NCBI GenBank assembly: GCA_009783695.1
Contig: WRCY01000003.1
Location: 1 to 64,000, forward strand
Length of the DNA stretch: 64,000 bases
Direction: 5' to 3'
Source of the DNA: Oscillospiraceae bacterium
GTDB lineage: Bacteria; Bacillota; Clostridia; Oscillospirales; Ruminococcaceae
The translations under genes and the position numbers were made by a program. Shown one piece after another: positions 43,675 to 51,222 of the stretch. The notes under the pieces are model-generated. The model worked only from the letters and a program-made list of their open reading frames with translations. It was not told where the DNA came from and ran no database searches. Position 1 is the stretch's first letter; every line of letters starts with the position of its first letter.

Positions 43675-45564
43675 ATGAGTAACATTGAATGGCTTTGGAC
43701 GAGCGGTATTAATTTTGACTCTTATGCACTGACGATTCCCGACAAGCTGTCCAAATACGGATACGCGGTCGCGCTGAACCGTATGGAAACGGGGAAGCTG
43801 CAGACGGCGCAGCTTTGTGTTCATGATGTTCTGGCGGGGAAAGACAACCCGAACATTGTAATTATAACGCCCGAACACCTGGCCCGCAACTGGTACTATT
43901 CGATGCTCTGGGATATGGGGGTTGAGTTTAAGTACTTTGGTGTTTTTGAGAAGTCGCTCGATTTATTTTCTGATGCGCTCGCCAATCTCTGTCTTGTTCC
44001 CGCAGAGGCCTTAGGCCCGGAAAACACTGTGCTGTCACAAGCGGGTAATGCAGGGCTCGCATGGGATTTGATGATTATTGATATGCCTGTCGCGGGAGAA
44101 GCAAATATTACGGAAAGCTTGAAAAACACGAAAGCCAAAACAAAAAGGCTGCTCATCAATGCGTCTGCTGACAGGCTTGACACGAAATTTGAAAAACTTT
44201 CGGCGCTTGCGAAGACTGTGCTCCGCCGCGGCAGAAAAGAAGACAAGGGAGCCGAATATCCTATTTCGTTGTCGGAGCCGGACGGTCACGTTGCCGCAGG
44301 CAGAAACATGACGGGCGACTACGACATTAAGACGATTAACTACAAAATCGACAGCACTGTTACCGCTAAAACCGAGCGCATTGACGATAAGAGGCTCGGA
44401 ATTCCGCTCTACAGCTACGGCGGGAACATATTTGAGGAATATAAACTTAAGGAAAGAAAAACCTACTTAAGCGATGAATATGATAAAGTACAGCTCAAGG
44501 CGCTGCTTGCCGCGGACGGCAAGCTGGAGGCGTTCCTGAAAGAAATCGTCACGCTGCTTGCCGACAGTGAGAACCGCATTGTCGTCTACTGCACATCGCC
44601 CGCCACTGTAAACTACGTCAGCAAGGCGCTCTGGGCGTGCAACGGCGGCAAGAAAGGTATCTGCGTCTACGACCGGAACTGCAGTACCATGACCGACGCC
44701 GAGTTCGTTAACGGCGAGCTGTACGGCGCGGGTACTGAGGAGCCTAATATAATAGTCGCCGACGACAAAGCAGGAAGCAGGTTTCTCAACGCAGAAAAAA
44801 TCACGCATATAATAAATTATGAATATCCCGAGAGCCCCGCGGTTTTGGAACAGCGGCTGACCCGTGCGGGAAGAAAACCGAACCCAAAGAGCCCCGCGTT
44901 TTATATCTTCTGCGACGGGGATTATAAATTCGACGGCAGAATGTTGCGTAAGACAGTTCTTAGCAACATAGGCAAGGCGTTCAGCAGAATTCCCGATAAA
45001 ACTCTGCTGTTCGATATTGACGGTATAGAAGAGCATTTGATTGTGCTGATACTTGACTTGAAATTCATCGCCGACAATGCGAAAGACGACATGGTCGAGG
45101 ACTTCCGCGTTGAATACAACGCGCCCGAGGTTAATTCAGCCAAAGACGCCGCCGCAACAGCCGAAAAAAGGCTTAAAAGCATTGTTGAGATGTTCGGGCT
45201 GCACGATGTCTTAAAGCAGAAGGAAATAGACGGTGAGCAGCTTTTCATGCAAATATCCGAACAGATTGACAAGTTAAAAAATAACAGGGTCTGCCTTGAC
45301 GAGAAAGGCGTTCTGACGGTCGCCGGAAAAGCTGCCGAACCGGAAATAATCAAAAACTCAGTTGAAATAAAAAGAGCCGCAGAATTCGCGGCGAAGCTTA
45401 CCGGGAAGAAACAAGATTTAGAGCTGCTCAAAGCTGAGACGGAAAAACTCTCATACAGTCAAAAGCTCTCGGTACTCATAAACGCGTGGAAGCATTATAG
45501 GTTTGAGCTGAAGATTCAAAAATCATATAAAGATTTTATTGAACTTTTTAATCAGCTGGCTTGA
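43675..45564 (+). CDS. Degenerate SNF2/SF2 helicase-like protein
   Basis: The 629-residue protein follows the SNF2 helicase order, but its catalytic motifs are altered. Motif I is METGKLQTA (residues 37-45) where GxGKT is expected, Ia is IVIITPEHLARNWYYSML, II is DLMIIDMP where DEAH is expected, III is RLLINASA. The C-terminal lobe is better kept: RIVVYCTSPATVNYVSKAL, then THIINYEYPESPAVLEQRLT followed by RAGRKPN (motif VI, about 392-405). A helical tail fills the last 180 residues. It may bind nucleic acid without normal ATPase activity. It pairs with the GHKL gene downstream. Confidence 0.65.
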   Translation: MSNIEWLWTSGINFDSYALTIPDKLSKYGYAVALNRMETGKLQTAQLCVHDVLAGKDNPNIVIITPEHLARNWYYSMLWDMGVEFKYFGVFEKSLDLFSDALANLCLVPAEALGPENTVLSQAGNAGLAWDLMIIDMPVAGEANITESLKNTKAKTKRLLINASADRLDTKFEKLSALAKTVLRRGRKEDKGAEYPISLSEPDGHVAAGRNMTGDYDIKTINYKIDSTVTAKTERIDDKRLGIPLYSYGGNIFEEYKLKERKTYLSDEYDKVQLKALLAADGKLEAFLKEIVTLLADSENRIVVYCTSPATVNYVSKALWACNGGKKGICVYDRNCSTMTDAEFVNGELYGAGTEEPNIIVADDKAGSRFLNAEKITHIINYEYPESPAVLEQRLTRAGRKPNPKSPAFYIFCDGDYKFDGRMLRKTVLSNIGKAFSRIPDKTLLFDIDGIEEHLIVLILDLKFIADNAKDDMVEDFRVEYNAPEVNSAKDAAATAEKRLKSIVEMFGLHDVLKQKEIDGEQLFMQISEQIDKLKNNRVCLDEKGVLTVAGKAAEPEIIKNSVEIKRAAEFAAKLTGKKQDLELLKAETEKLSYSQKLSVLINAWKHYRFELKIQKSYKDFIELFNQLA

Positions 45565-45602
45565 AAATAATAAGGCATTTTCAAGTTAATCGGTTATATA
45601 AC
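45561..45602 (+). other. Hairpin motif TTGAAAAT/ATTTTCAA with conserved tail
   Basis: TTGAAAAT (45561-45568) pairs with ATTTTCAA (45577-45584) and is followed by TTAATCGGTTATATAA. The same arrangement recurs at 56293-56334 before ftsW. It overlaps the stop codon of the helicase-like gene and has no T run, so it is not a standard terminator. Confidence 0.5.
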
Positions 45603-45634
45603 TGTGCAGAAACACATTAAACGAGGTGAAAAAA

Positions 45635-48600
45635 GTGGCTATTGAAATAAATGGCAGAACCGTAACTGAACTTTGCGGCGATTTTTATGAGGGGCACGCA
45701 GCCGGCGACTCCGAAAAAATGAGCTCTACGCTTGTCGCGCTTGACGAGCTGCTCATGACGGGCGAAGCGGCGCACCTTGAGTTTATTGAGTATTTCAACG
45801 AGCTGTTCAGCGGGCGTTCAGCGTATAACACGTTGATTGGCGTTAAGGATTACCCCGTTGAAAGTGTGATTCGCGAGCTCTTACAAAACGCTTTCGACTG
45901 CGATTATGAGCAGGAAGACATAAAAATCGGCATAAACTTCAAAGACAACCACACGATTTCCATTTCATACAATGAAGTCGGGTTCATCTTAGAGCAGTTC
46001 ATGTTCTACCTCAGCTTCGGGCGCAACACCAAGAACGCCGCCTCAAGCGAGGGCCGCTTCGGCGTGGGCGCCAAGAGCGTGTTCATGAATGTCGAGTGGC
46101 TTACCATGCGCTCGAACAACTTCAGCTTCAGTATCACCAACACCGACAATCAGCTCCGGATTAACGACATAAATCTTCGCCGCCCGATTTTTAAGGGTAC
46201 TGAAATAGTAATAAAAGTCAGCGCAGAGCAGCACAGAAGAATCAAGGATAACTTCGTGAGCCTGACGGGCAGGAAAGGCGATTATATCAACCTTGTCGAG
46301 CTTTGTTTCGCGTTTAACAGAAAGAAAATCCTGCACAATAAATTATCGCAGGAGATTAATGACAAGCGTACATTTAACATCGCAGTCATGCACAACGGAA
46401 AACTGATTGACTTCTATAAAATCTTCAACCACTTCAATAAAGCTGTAGAGGTGAACGTCGTGCGCTTTACGCAGGGCGGAAAGAGCGTGGTGGACTTCAT
46501 CTGCCACGAGGATGAGGGCTTCGTCTGCCTTATACCTTTTGCGGTGGCTGTGAGCAAGCGCACGGACTTGGTCGGGCTGCTGTCCGACAGATACAATTAC
46601 TTCTCTACCTACGAGCTTACCGGGCTCATGCAGGACGAGAACAGCACGTTCGCGGCTGAAAGGCTTTCCGCATTCTTCATCAGCGTCCCGAATCAGCTTA
46701 TAACCTCTTTCCGTACCGGAATCCGCCCGGAAAAGGAGGGTGAGGTTATTGCACGCGTTGAGGACAGCCTCTCTAAAATTATAGCGGAATATGCGCGGTT
46801 CTTCGTGCTTGAGCTTGTACCAAACCCTGACGGGGGCGGACTTCATCACCTGCGCCCCGAGTCTTATGCGTTCGAGTTTATCAAGAACTTCATACTCACC
46901 TGTAACATTGCAAAAGGGCATAAAAAAGACTTTTTACGCGCAATTTCAGTGCGTTACTCGCGGGAGGAGGTACCCCAGCATTACACGGAACTGCAGAAAA
47001 ACGCTTTCTACAGCCGCGCTGACGGAATCGCTAAGGAAGAGCACTTAGACGGCTCGGCTTACGACGAGCTCATTCTCGAAAAATTAGACAGAATGAATGA
47101 AAATTTGTCAGGCATAAACGGCAGAATCCTCTATGCAGGCTACGAGTGGGCGGGCGAGCTCCCGGGCGACGCAGGAAAAGTCTACGCCTACGAGTTCCAC
47201 CGTGACGGGCAGGTGATTACCATCAGCTCCGAGAACAATCCGTCCGGCACCGACTACGACCTGCACGACGGCTTCATGCGCATGACCTCGCGCATTATGG
47301 AAAACGCGCTCGGCAGCGATAAGGTTATAAGCGATGAGAAGTTTATAAATCTTTTACTGCTGCTTGATGAAGTGTACGGCGAGGATTATAAAATCGCGCT
47401 CCGTGACGGTAAAATAGTCGTTATTGAAGCGGGCGAGGAATTCCCTGCGGACGCTTCCGCGATGAGAATCGCGAATATTGCTAACGTCATGGGTTGCCTG
47501 CACAAGCACAGGAATACATTCCTTACTTACCAGGACTACAGCGAAACAGTGAAGTTTATGCTTCACAGGTTCGGCGGCGACAAAAGCATCGCGGACTTTC
47601 TGCGCGCTGTCATTGAGCAGGACGGTGAGGTTGTCATCCGCCGCGGCGAAGACGGCAGCTATTGCTTCGCGCTTTATGAAACCGAGTACGCCATTCCCGA
47701 TGAAATGCCCGCCTGCGAGCTGCTTGAAATCATTGACGACATAGGCGTGCTGATTAAATACGGCGTACTGGCGAACAGGCATTTCGGCTTTGAGTACAGC
47801 GAGAGCCGCTACAGCTTTGAATCAAAGAAAATCGCAGACACGCTGTCTTCGGACATTTTACCCGCCGAAATGGTGACGGAACTGTTTGCAGGTATTTTCA
47901 TAACCGATTTAAAAACAGAAAAAATCGCACTGCTCGGCGAGAGCGATGCGATTATCGACATAATTGACTACAAAGACGGCTTCGAGCCGGAGGACGCCGA
48001 AAAGTGTAAAAAAGCGCAGAAGTTCATCGTTATGCGCGATGATGTTTCTAAAGAGGAATTCGCGGATTTAATCGAGCTGATTATCACCGGCGAAAACAAA
48101 GAGCTCATGCGCAGGCGTTATCTCGGCGCGAAAGCCGCCAAGATTATAATTCCCGACCAGCTCGCGTTCTTCATGAAGCCGCTGTCGGCTATAAACAAGA
48201 GCGAGTTCAAGTTCCTGCGCGAAACCGTCCGCAGTATAAAAGAGAATAATTATACAGCGCGTAATTTCTATGCTAAGGATATCAACTCGAAATTGTTCGG
48301 ATACGGCGGCAACTGCTCGCTCTGCAGGTTTGAAACAGACGGCATCAACGGCTTTGAGGTCCGGGAGTTCGAGGCGGGGCTCATGCACGGCGGGCACGAG
48401 AAGCACTTTGGTTTCGCGCTGTATCTCTGCGCCAACGACGCGATGATTTGCGACAGCTGGGTCATTGACGACCTGAGTGCCGGCGGCAAATCGCCGTTCG
48501 CATGGCTTGAGGAAGTCGCGAAAGCGGACAGCATTACGCCGGAGCTCCTGTCGGGTACGATAACCTACCGCGAGCAGTACACGCACGACATAGCAAAGAC

Positions 48601-48715
48601 CGACGGCGAAAGCTTCAAGCCGCTCATGTCAGCGCCGAAAACCACGAACATTATCCTTTCTCCTCTAATGGCGGCGAACTGGGTTGAAATGAATACTGTT
48701 ATGCTGCTTAAATAA
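45635..48715 (+). CDS. Sacsin/Hsp90-like GHKL ATPase of unknown function
   Basis: This 1026-residue protein has an N-terminal GHKL ATP-binding domain: N-box IRELLQNAFDC (about 79-89), YNEVGF at 112, which replaces the classic DxGxG and is typical of sacsin-like bacterial proteins, YLSFGRNTKNA, and the glycine-rich lid EGRFGVGAKSVF at 139. The remaining 800 residues have no recognised domain. GAGGTGAAAAAA before GTG 45635 sets the start. The only partner is the helicase-like gene upstream. GHKL plus helicase pairs occur in bacterial defence systems, but no nuclease or modification gene is here. Confidence 0.7.
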   Translation: MAIEINGRTVTELCGDFYEGHAAGDSEKMSSTLVALDELLMTGEAAHLEFIEYFNELFSGRSAYNTLIGVKDYPVESVIRELLQNAFDCDYEQEDIKIGINFKDNHTISISYNEVGFILEQFMFYLSFGRNTKNAASSEGRFGVGAKSVFMNVEWLTMRSNNFSFSITNTDNQLRINDINLRRPIFKGTEIVIKVSAEQHRRIKDNFVSLTGRKGDYINLVELCFAFNRKKILHNKLSQEINDKRTFNIAVMHNGKLIDFYKIFNHFNKAVEVNVVRFTQGGKSVVDFICHEDEGFVCLIPFAVAVSKRTDLVGLLSDRYNYFSTYELTGLMQDENSTFAAERLSAFFISVPNQLITSFRTGIRPEKEGEVIARVEDSLSKIIAEYARFFVLELVPNPDGGGLHHLRPESYAFEFIKNFILTCNIAKGHKKDFLRAISVRYSREEVPQHYTELQKNAFYSRADGIAKEEHLDGSAYDELILEKLDRMNENLSGINGRILYAGYEWAGELPGDAGKVYAYEFHRDGQVITISSENNPSGTDYDLHDGFMRMTSRIMENALGSDKVISDEKFINLLLLLDEVYGEDYKIALRDGKIVVIEAGEEFPADASAMRIANIANVMGCLHKHRNTFLTYQDYSETVKFMLHRFGGDKSIADFLRAVIEQDGEVVIRRGEDGSYCFALYETEYAIPDEMPACELLEIIDDIGVLIKYGVLANRHFGFEYSESRYSFESKKIADTLSSDILPAEMVTELFAGIFITDLKTEKIALLGESDAIIDIIDYKDGFEPEDAEKCKKAQKFIVMRDDVSKEEFADLIELIITGENKELMRRRYLGAKAAKIIIPDQLAFFMKPLSAINKSEFKFLRETVRSIKENNYTARNFYAKDINSKLFGYGGNCSLCRFETDGINGFEVREFEAGLMHGGHEKHFGFALYLCANDAMICDSWVIDDLSAGGKSPFAWLEEVAKADSITPELLSGTITYREQYTHDIAKTDGESFKPLMSAPKTTNIILSPLMAANWVEMNTVMLLK

Positions 48716-48772
48716 CAATATATGGTACATAGTTAGAATACATAACTACTATATATAGTAATGAAATTCGTA

Positions 48773-48801
48773 AGAATCCTCAAAACGAGGATTCTTTTTT
48801 T
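48773..48801. terminator. Rho-independent terminator
   Basis: AGAATCCTC and GAGGATTCT around AAAAC, followed by seven T. It separates the helicase/GHKL pair from the division cluster. Confidence 0.9.
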
Positions 48802-48858
48802 GTGCAATATATACAAAATGAAAGGTGAAACTTCTCAATAAAAGTTTAATAAAAGGCA

Positions 48859-48888
48859 TTGCTTTTTCAAGGTGATATATGTTATAAT
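48859..48888 (+). promoter_or_regulatory. Promoter of the mraZ division cluster
   Basis: TTGCTT (48859-48864), 18 bases, TATAAT (48883-48888). The -10 is perfect and the -35 weak, as expected for a regulated promoter. Confidence 0.65.
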
Positions 48889-48895
48889 GTGTTCA

Positions 48896-48945
48896 GTGGT
48901 GAAAAGTGGAGTTTCGAGGTTATCAGTGGTTGAAAACTTTGTGGA
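48896..48945 (+). promoter_or_regulatory. GTGG direct repeats, probable MraZ operator
   Basis: GTGGT (48896) and GTGGA (48906) lie ten bases apart just after the -10, with two more at 48926 and 48941. MraZ binds direct repeats of a TGG core at ten-base spacing upstream of its own gene in other bacteria, so autoregulation is inferred. Confidence 0.6.
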
Positions 48946-48986
48946 AAAGTTGAAACTTTTTAAAAAAGCCGAAAGGTGGTGGCGGT

Positions 48987-49406
48987 GTGCAGTTTAATGT
49001 AGCGATTGACGCTAAGGGGCGCATGAATTTCCCGTCAAGGCTGCGCGAAAAGCTCGGCGAAGTTTTTCACATCACCAAAACTTTAGGCGCAAAGTGTATA
49101 AAAGTATATTCGGCTGACGGCTGGAAATCTTTAGTAGAGCGGATTCAAGCCGCGCCGTCCACGGAAACTGCCCCGCTACAAAGATTCCTTTTCGGGAGCA
49201 AGCAGGACATAGAACCGGACAAGCAGGGACGATTTGTTATGTCTGCTGCGCTTCGCGAATATGCTGAGATTGAAACGGAAACCGAGGTCGTCATAGTGGA
49301 GCTCGAGGGAAGCGCGGAAATCTGGAGTACGGCTAACTGGAGCAGGTACATGAGCGACGAAAACATGGAGAAAATGCTGGATATTGCCTCTAAATTTAAT
49401 ATATGA
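48987..49406 (+). CDS. mraZ: Division/cell-wall cluster regulator MraZ
   Basis: MraZ is an AbrB-fold DNA-binding protein that regulates its own cluster. The 139-residue length is typical. Both repeated motifs are visible: VAIDAKGRMNFPSRLREKL near the start and IEPDKQGRFVMSAALREYA in the second half, each with the D-x-x-GR core. A GTG start at 48987 after GAAAGGTGG was chosen because the usual MraZ N-terminus begins there. It overlaps rsmH by four bases (ATGA). Confidence 0.93.
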   Translation: MQFNVAIDAKGRMNFPSRLREKLGEVFHITKTLGAKCIKVYSADGWKSLVERIQAAPSTETAPLQRFLFGSKQDIEPDKQGRFVMSAALREYAEIETETEVVIVELEGSAEIWSTANWSRYMSDENMEKMLDIASKFNI

Positions 49407-50347
49407 TGAACTTTTCACACACGAGCGTGCTTCTGCGGGAAAGCATAAGTGCACTGGCGGTAATGCCGCAAGGCGTTTATATAGACTGTACTGTCGGGGG
49501 CGGAGGACACAGCCTTGAGATTGCTAAGCTTCTGAACTTCCAATTGGACGGCTGTCTCTTCTGCCTCGACAAGGACAGACAGGCATTAGATGCCGCGCGT
49601 GAGCGGCTGCGCGATTATCCCGCGGTTTTTATTAACGACTGCTTCTCTAACATAAAAGCACAGGCTGCCGTACATGGAATATGCTGCGCAGACGGCATTT
49701 TAATGGACTTGGGCGTTTCCTCACACCAGCTCGACACAGGCGGGAGGGGTTTTTCTTTTCATGAGGACGCACCGCTCGATATGCGAATGAATGAACAGCA
49801 AAAACTCAGCGCTTATGACGTTGTAAACAATTACAGCGCGGAAGATTTAATAAGAATTTTGTTTTTATATGGTGAAGAAAAGTTCGCGCGGGGCATAGCC
49901 GGCGGTATCGAAAAAGCGCGTAAAACAGCGCCGATTAAGACAACCGGCGAGCTTGCGGAAATTATCAGGAACAACGTGCCTTTAAAAATACGGCGGGAGA
50001 AGAACCCGTGCCGCAAAACCTTTCAGGCAATACGAATCGAAGTCAACAGCGAGCTTGAAGCGCTTAAAACCGCGCTCCCCGATGCGTTTGAGCTGCTGGG
50101 TACGGGCGGCAGGCTGGCAATTATTTCGTTCCACTCGCTCGAAGACAGAATCGTGAAGAATTATTTTAAGGAGCTTGCAACGGGCTGTATCTGCCCTCCG
50201 GATTTCCCGGTCTGTACCTGCGGCAGTACCCCCAGGGGCAGGCTCGTAAGCAGAAAGCCGCTCGTCCCGGCGGAAGCCGAGCTTGCTGCGAACAACCGCA
50301 GCAGAAGCGCAAAGCTGCGCGTGATAGAGAAATTACCGACAAATTGA
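49403..50347 (+). CDS. rsmH: 16S rRNA (cytosine(1402)-N4)-methyltransferase RsmH
   Basis: RsmH (MraW) methylates C1402 of 16S rRNA at the decoding site. The 314-residue protein shows HTSVLLRESISAL, the SAM motif IDCTVGGGGHSLEI, GILMDLGVSSHQLDTGGRGF, FQAIRIEVNSELEAL, and ISFHSLEDRIVKNYF. The ATG at 49403 overlaps the mraZ stop; a second ATG directly follows it. The position after mraZ is standard. Confidence 0.95.
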   Translation: MMNFSHTSVLLRESISALAVMPQGVYIDCTVGGGGHSLEIAKLLNFQLDGCLFCLDKDRQALDAARERLRDYPAVFINDCFSNIKAQAAVHGICCADGILMDLGVSSHQLDTGGRGFSFHEDAPLDMRMNEQQKLSAYDVVNNYSAEDLIRILFLYGEEKFARGIAGGIEKARKTAPIKTTGELAEIIRNNVPLKIRREKNPCRKTFQAIRIEVNSELEALKTALPDAFELLGTGGRLAIISFHSLEDRIVKNYFKELATGCICPPDFPVCTCGSTPRGRLVSRKPLVPAEAELAANNRSRSAKLRVIEKLPTN

Positions 50348-50419
50348 GATATATACAAAAAGAAGAAGAGTAAACACCGCAAAGAGAGAAAACCAAAACG
50401 GCGAGAGAATCGCAACCGT

Positions 50420-50454
50420 GGGCGAACACGTTTTTCGTACTTTCGTGTTCGCCC
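50420..50454. other. Strong hairpin GGGCGAACACG / CGTGTTCGCCC
   Basis: An 11-base perfect stem in the rsmH-ftsL gap, followed by two further GGCGAACA-type segments (50464 and 50490) that look like partial copies. There is no T run after it, so it may be an mRNA stability or processing element or part of an intergenic repeat. The gap holds no gene. Confidence 0.6.
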
Positions 50455-50572
50455 GCAAAAAACAAGGGGCGAACAGTTCGCATCGCAAAAACAAAAGGCG
50501 AACAATCCGCACCGTAAAATCCATGAAAAAAACAGAAAAAGAAAAAGAGTAAAAAAATTGGGGGATTTAAAA

Positions 50573-51073
50573 ATGCTGGTACCTAACAGAACCAGCGCGG
50601 CTTATGATTTCGCGCTGTTTGAAAGCCAGGAGAAAGAAAAAGAAAACGAAAACCGGAACACCCGCATGAAAATCAAAGATGCCGCTGTGCGCTACTCGGC
50701 TTCAAGGAGCGGAAGTATTTTTAAAATTCTGCTTGCTGCGATTTGCGCGGTTATGCTGCCGATTTATTACCTTTCGAGCAAGGTGGAGTCGTCGGAGCTT
50801 TCGGGAATGATTAACCGGGTGCAGCTTGAGCTTGAGCAGGCGCACAGCGATAATCTGCGGCTTCAGGCGGAGCTCGACAGCATTGTCACGACGTCGAGGG
50901 TGGACGATTTTGCGCAGAACGAGCTCGGCATGCAAAAAATAACAACGGCGCAGGGCATGCACATTTCCCTTAATACAGGCGGAACTACGGAAATTTCGGG
51001 CGATATCGGCGGCGCAGCTTCGGCAATATCGAAATGGTTTTCGGGCGTGCTGGAATATTTGGGATTTTTATAA
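50573..51073 (+). CDS. ftsL: Cell division protein FtsL-like
   Basis: This 166-residue bitopic membrane protein has a cytoplasmic charged stretch of about 50 residues, one membrane segment (IFKILLAAICAVMLPIYYL), and an extracellular coiled coil with Leu heptads (INRVQLELEQAHSDNLRLQ). It ends with the ELGMQKITTAQGM segment typical of FtsL/DivIC. FtsL bridges FtsQ, DivIC and the septal PBP. The call rests on topology and position between rsmH and the PBP gene. GGGGGA supports the ATG at 50573 over TTG 50558. Confidence 0.85.
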   Translation: MLVPNRTSAAYDFALFESQEKEKENENRNTRMKIKDAAVRYSASRSGSIFKILLAAICAVMLPIYYLSSKVESSELSGMINRVQLELEQAHSDNLRLQAELDSIVTTSRVDDFAQNELGMQKITTAQGMHISLNTGGTTEISGDIGGAASAISKWFSGVLEYLGFL

Positions 51074-51101
51074 AATATATTTAAACATAGACAAGCGGTA
51101 G

Positions 51102-51210
51102 TCAATTAATAATTTACAATTAATAATTATGGAGTTCGCTTCGCGAACAGTTTTTAAATATGTCGCGCATTGCGCGGCACCACAATTGTTCATTATTAAT
51201 TATTAATTGA
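51102..51210. repeat. MITE-like inverted-repeat element
   Basis: TCAATTAATAAT (51102-51113) is the exact reverse complement of ATTATTAATTGA (51199-51210). Inside are two GC-rich hairpins, GTTCGC/GCGAAC and GTCGCGC-ATT-GCGCGGC. It has no coding content. It fills the ftsL-PBP gap and ends 12 bases before the PBP start. Confidence 0.65.
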
Positions 51211-51222
51211 GTCGGAGGTGCA

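Noticed and set aside
43675..48715. Assignment to a named anti-phage or restriction system
   Set aside because: No nuclease, methyltransferase, protease or PLD domain could be read in either protein or beside them, so naming a known system would be unsupported.
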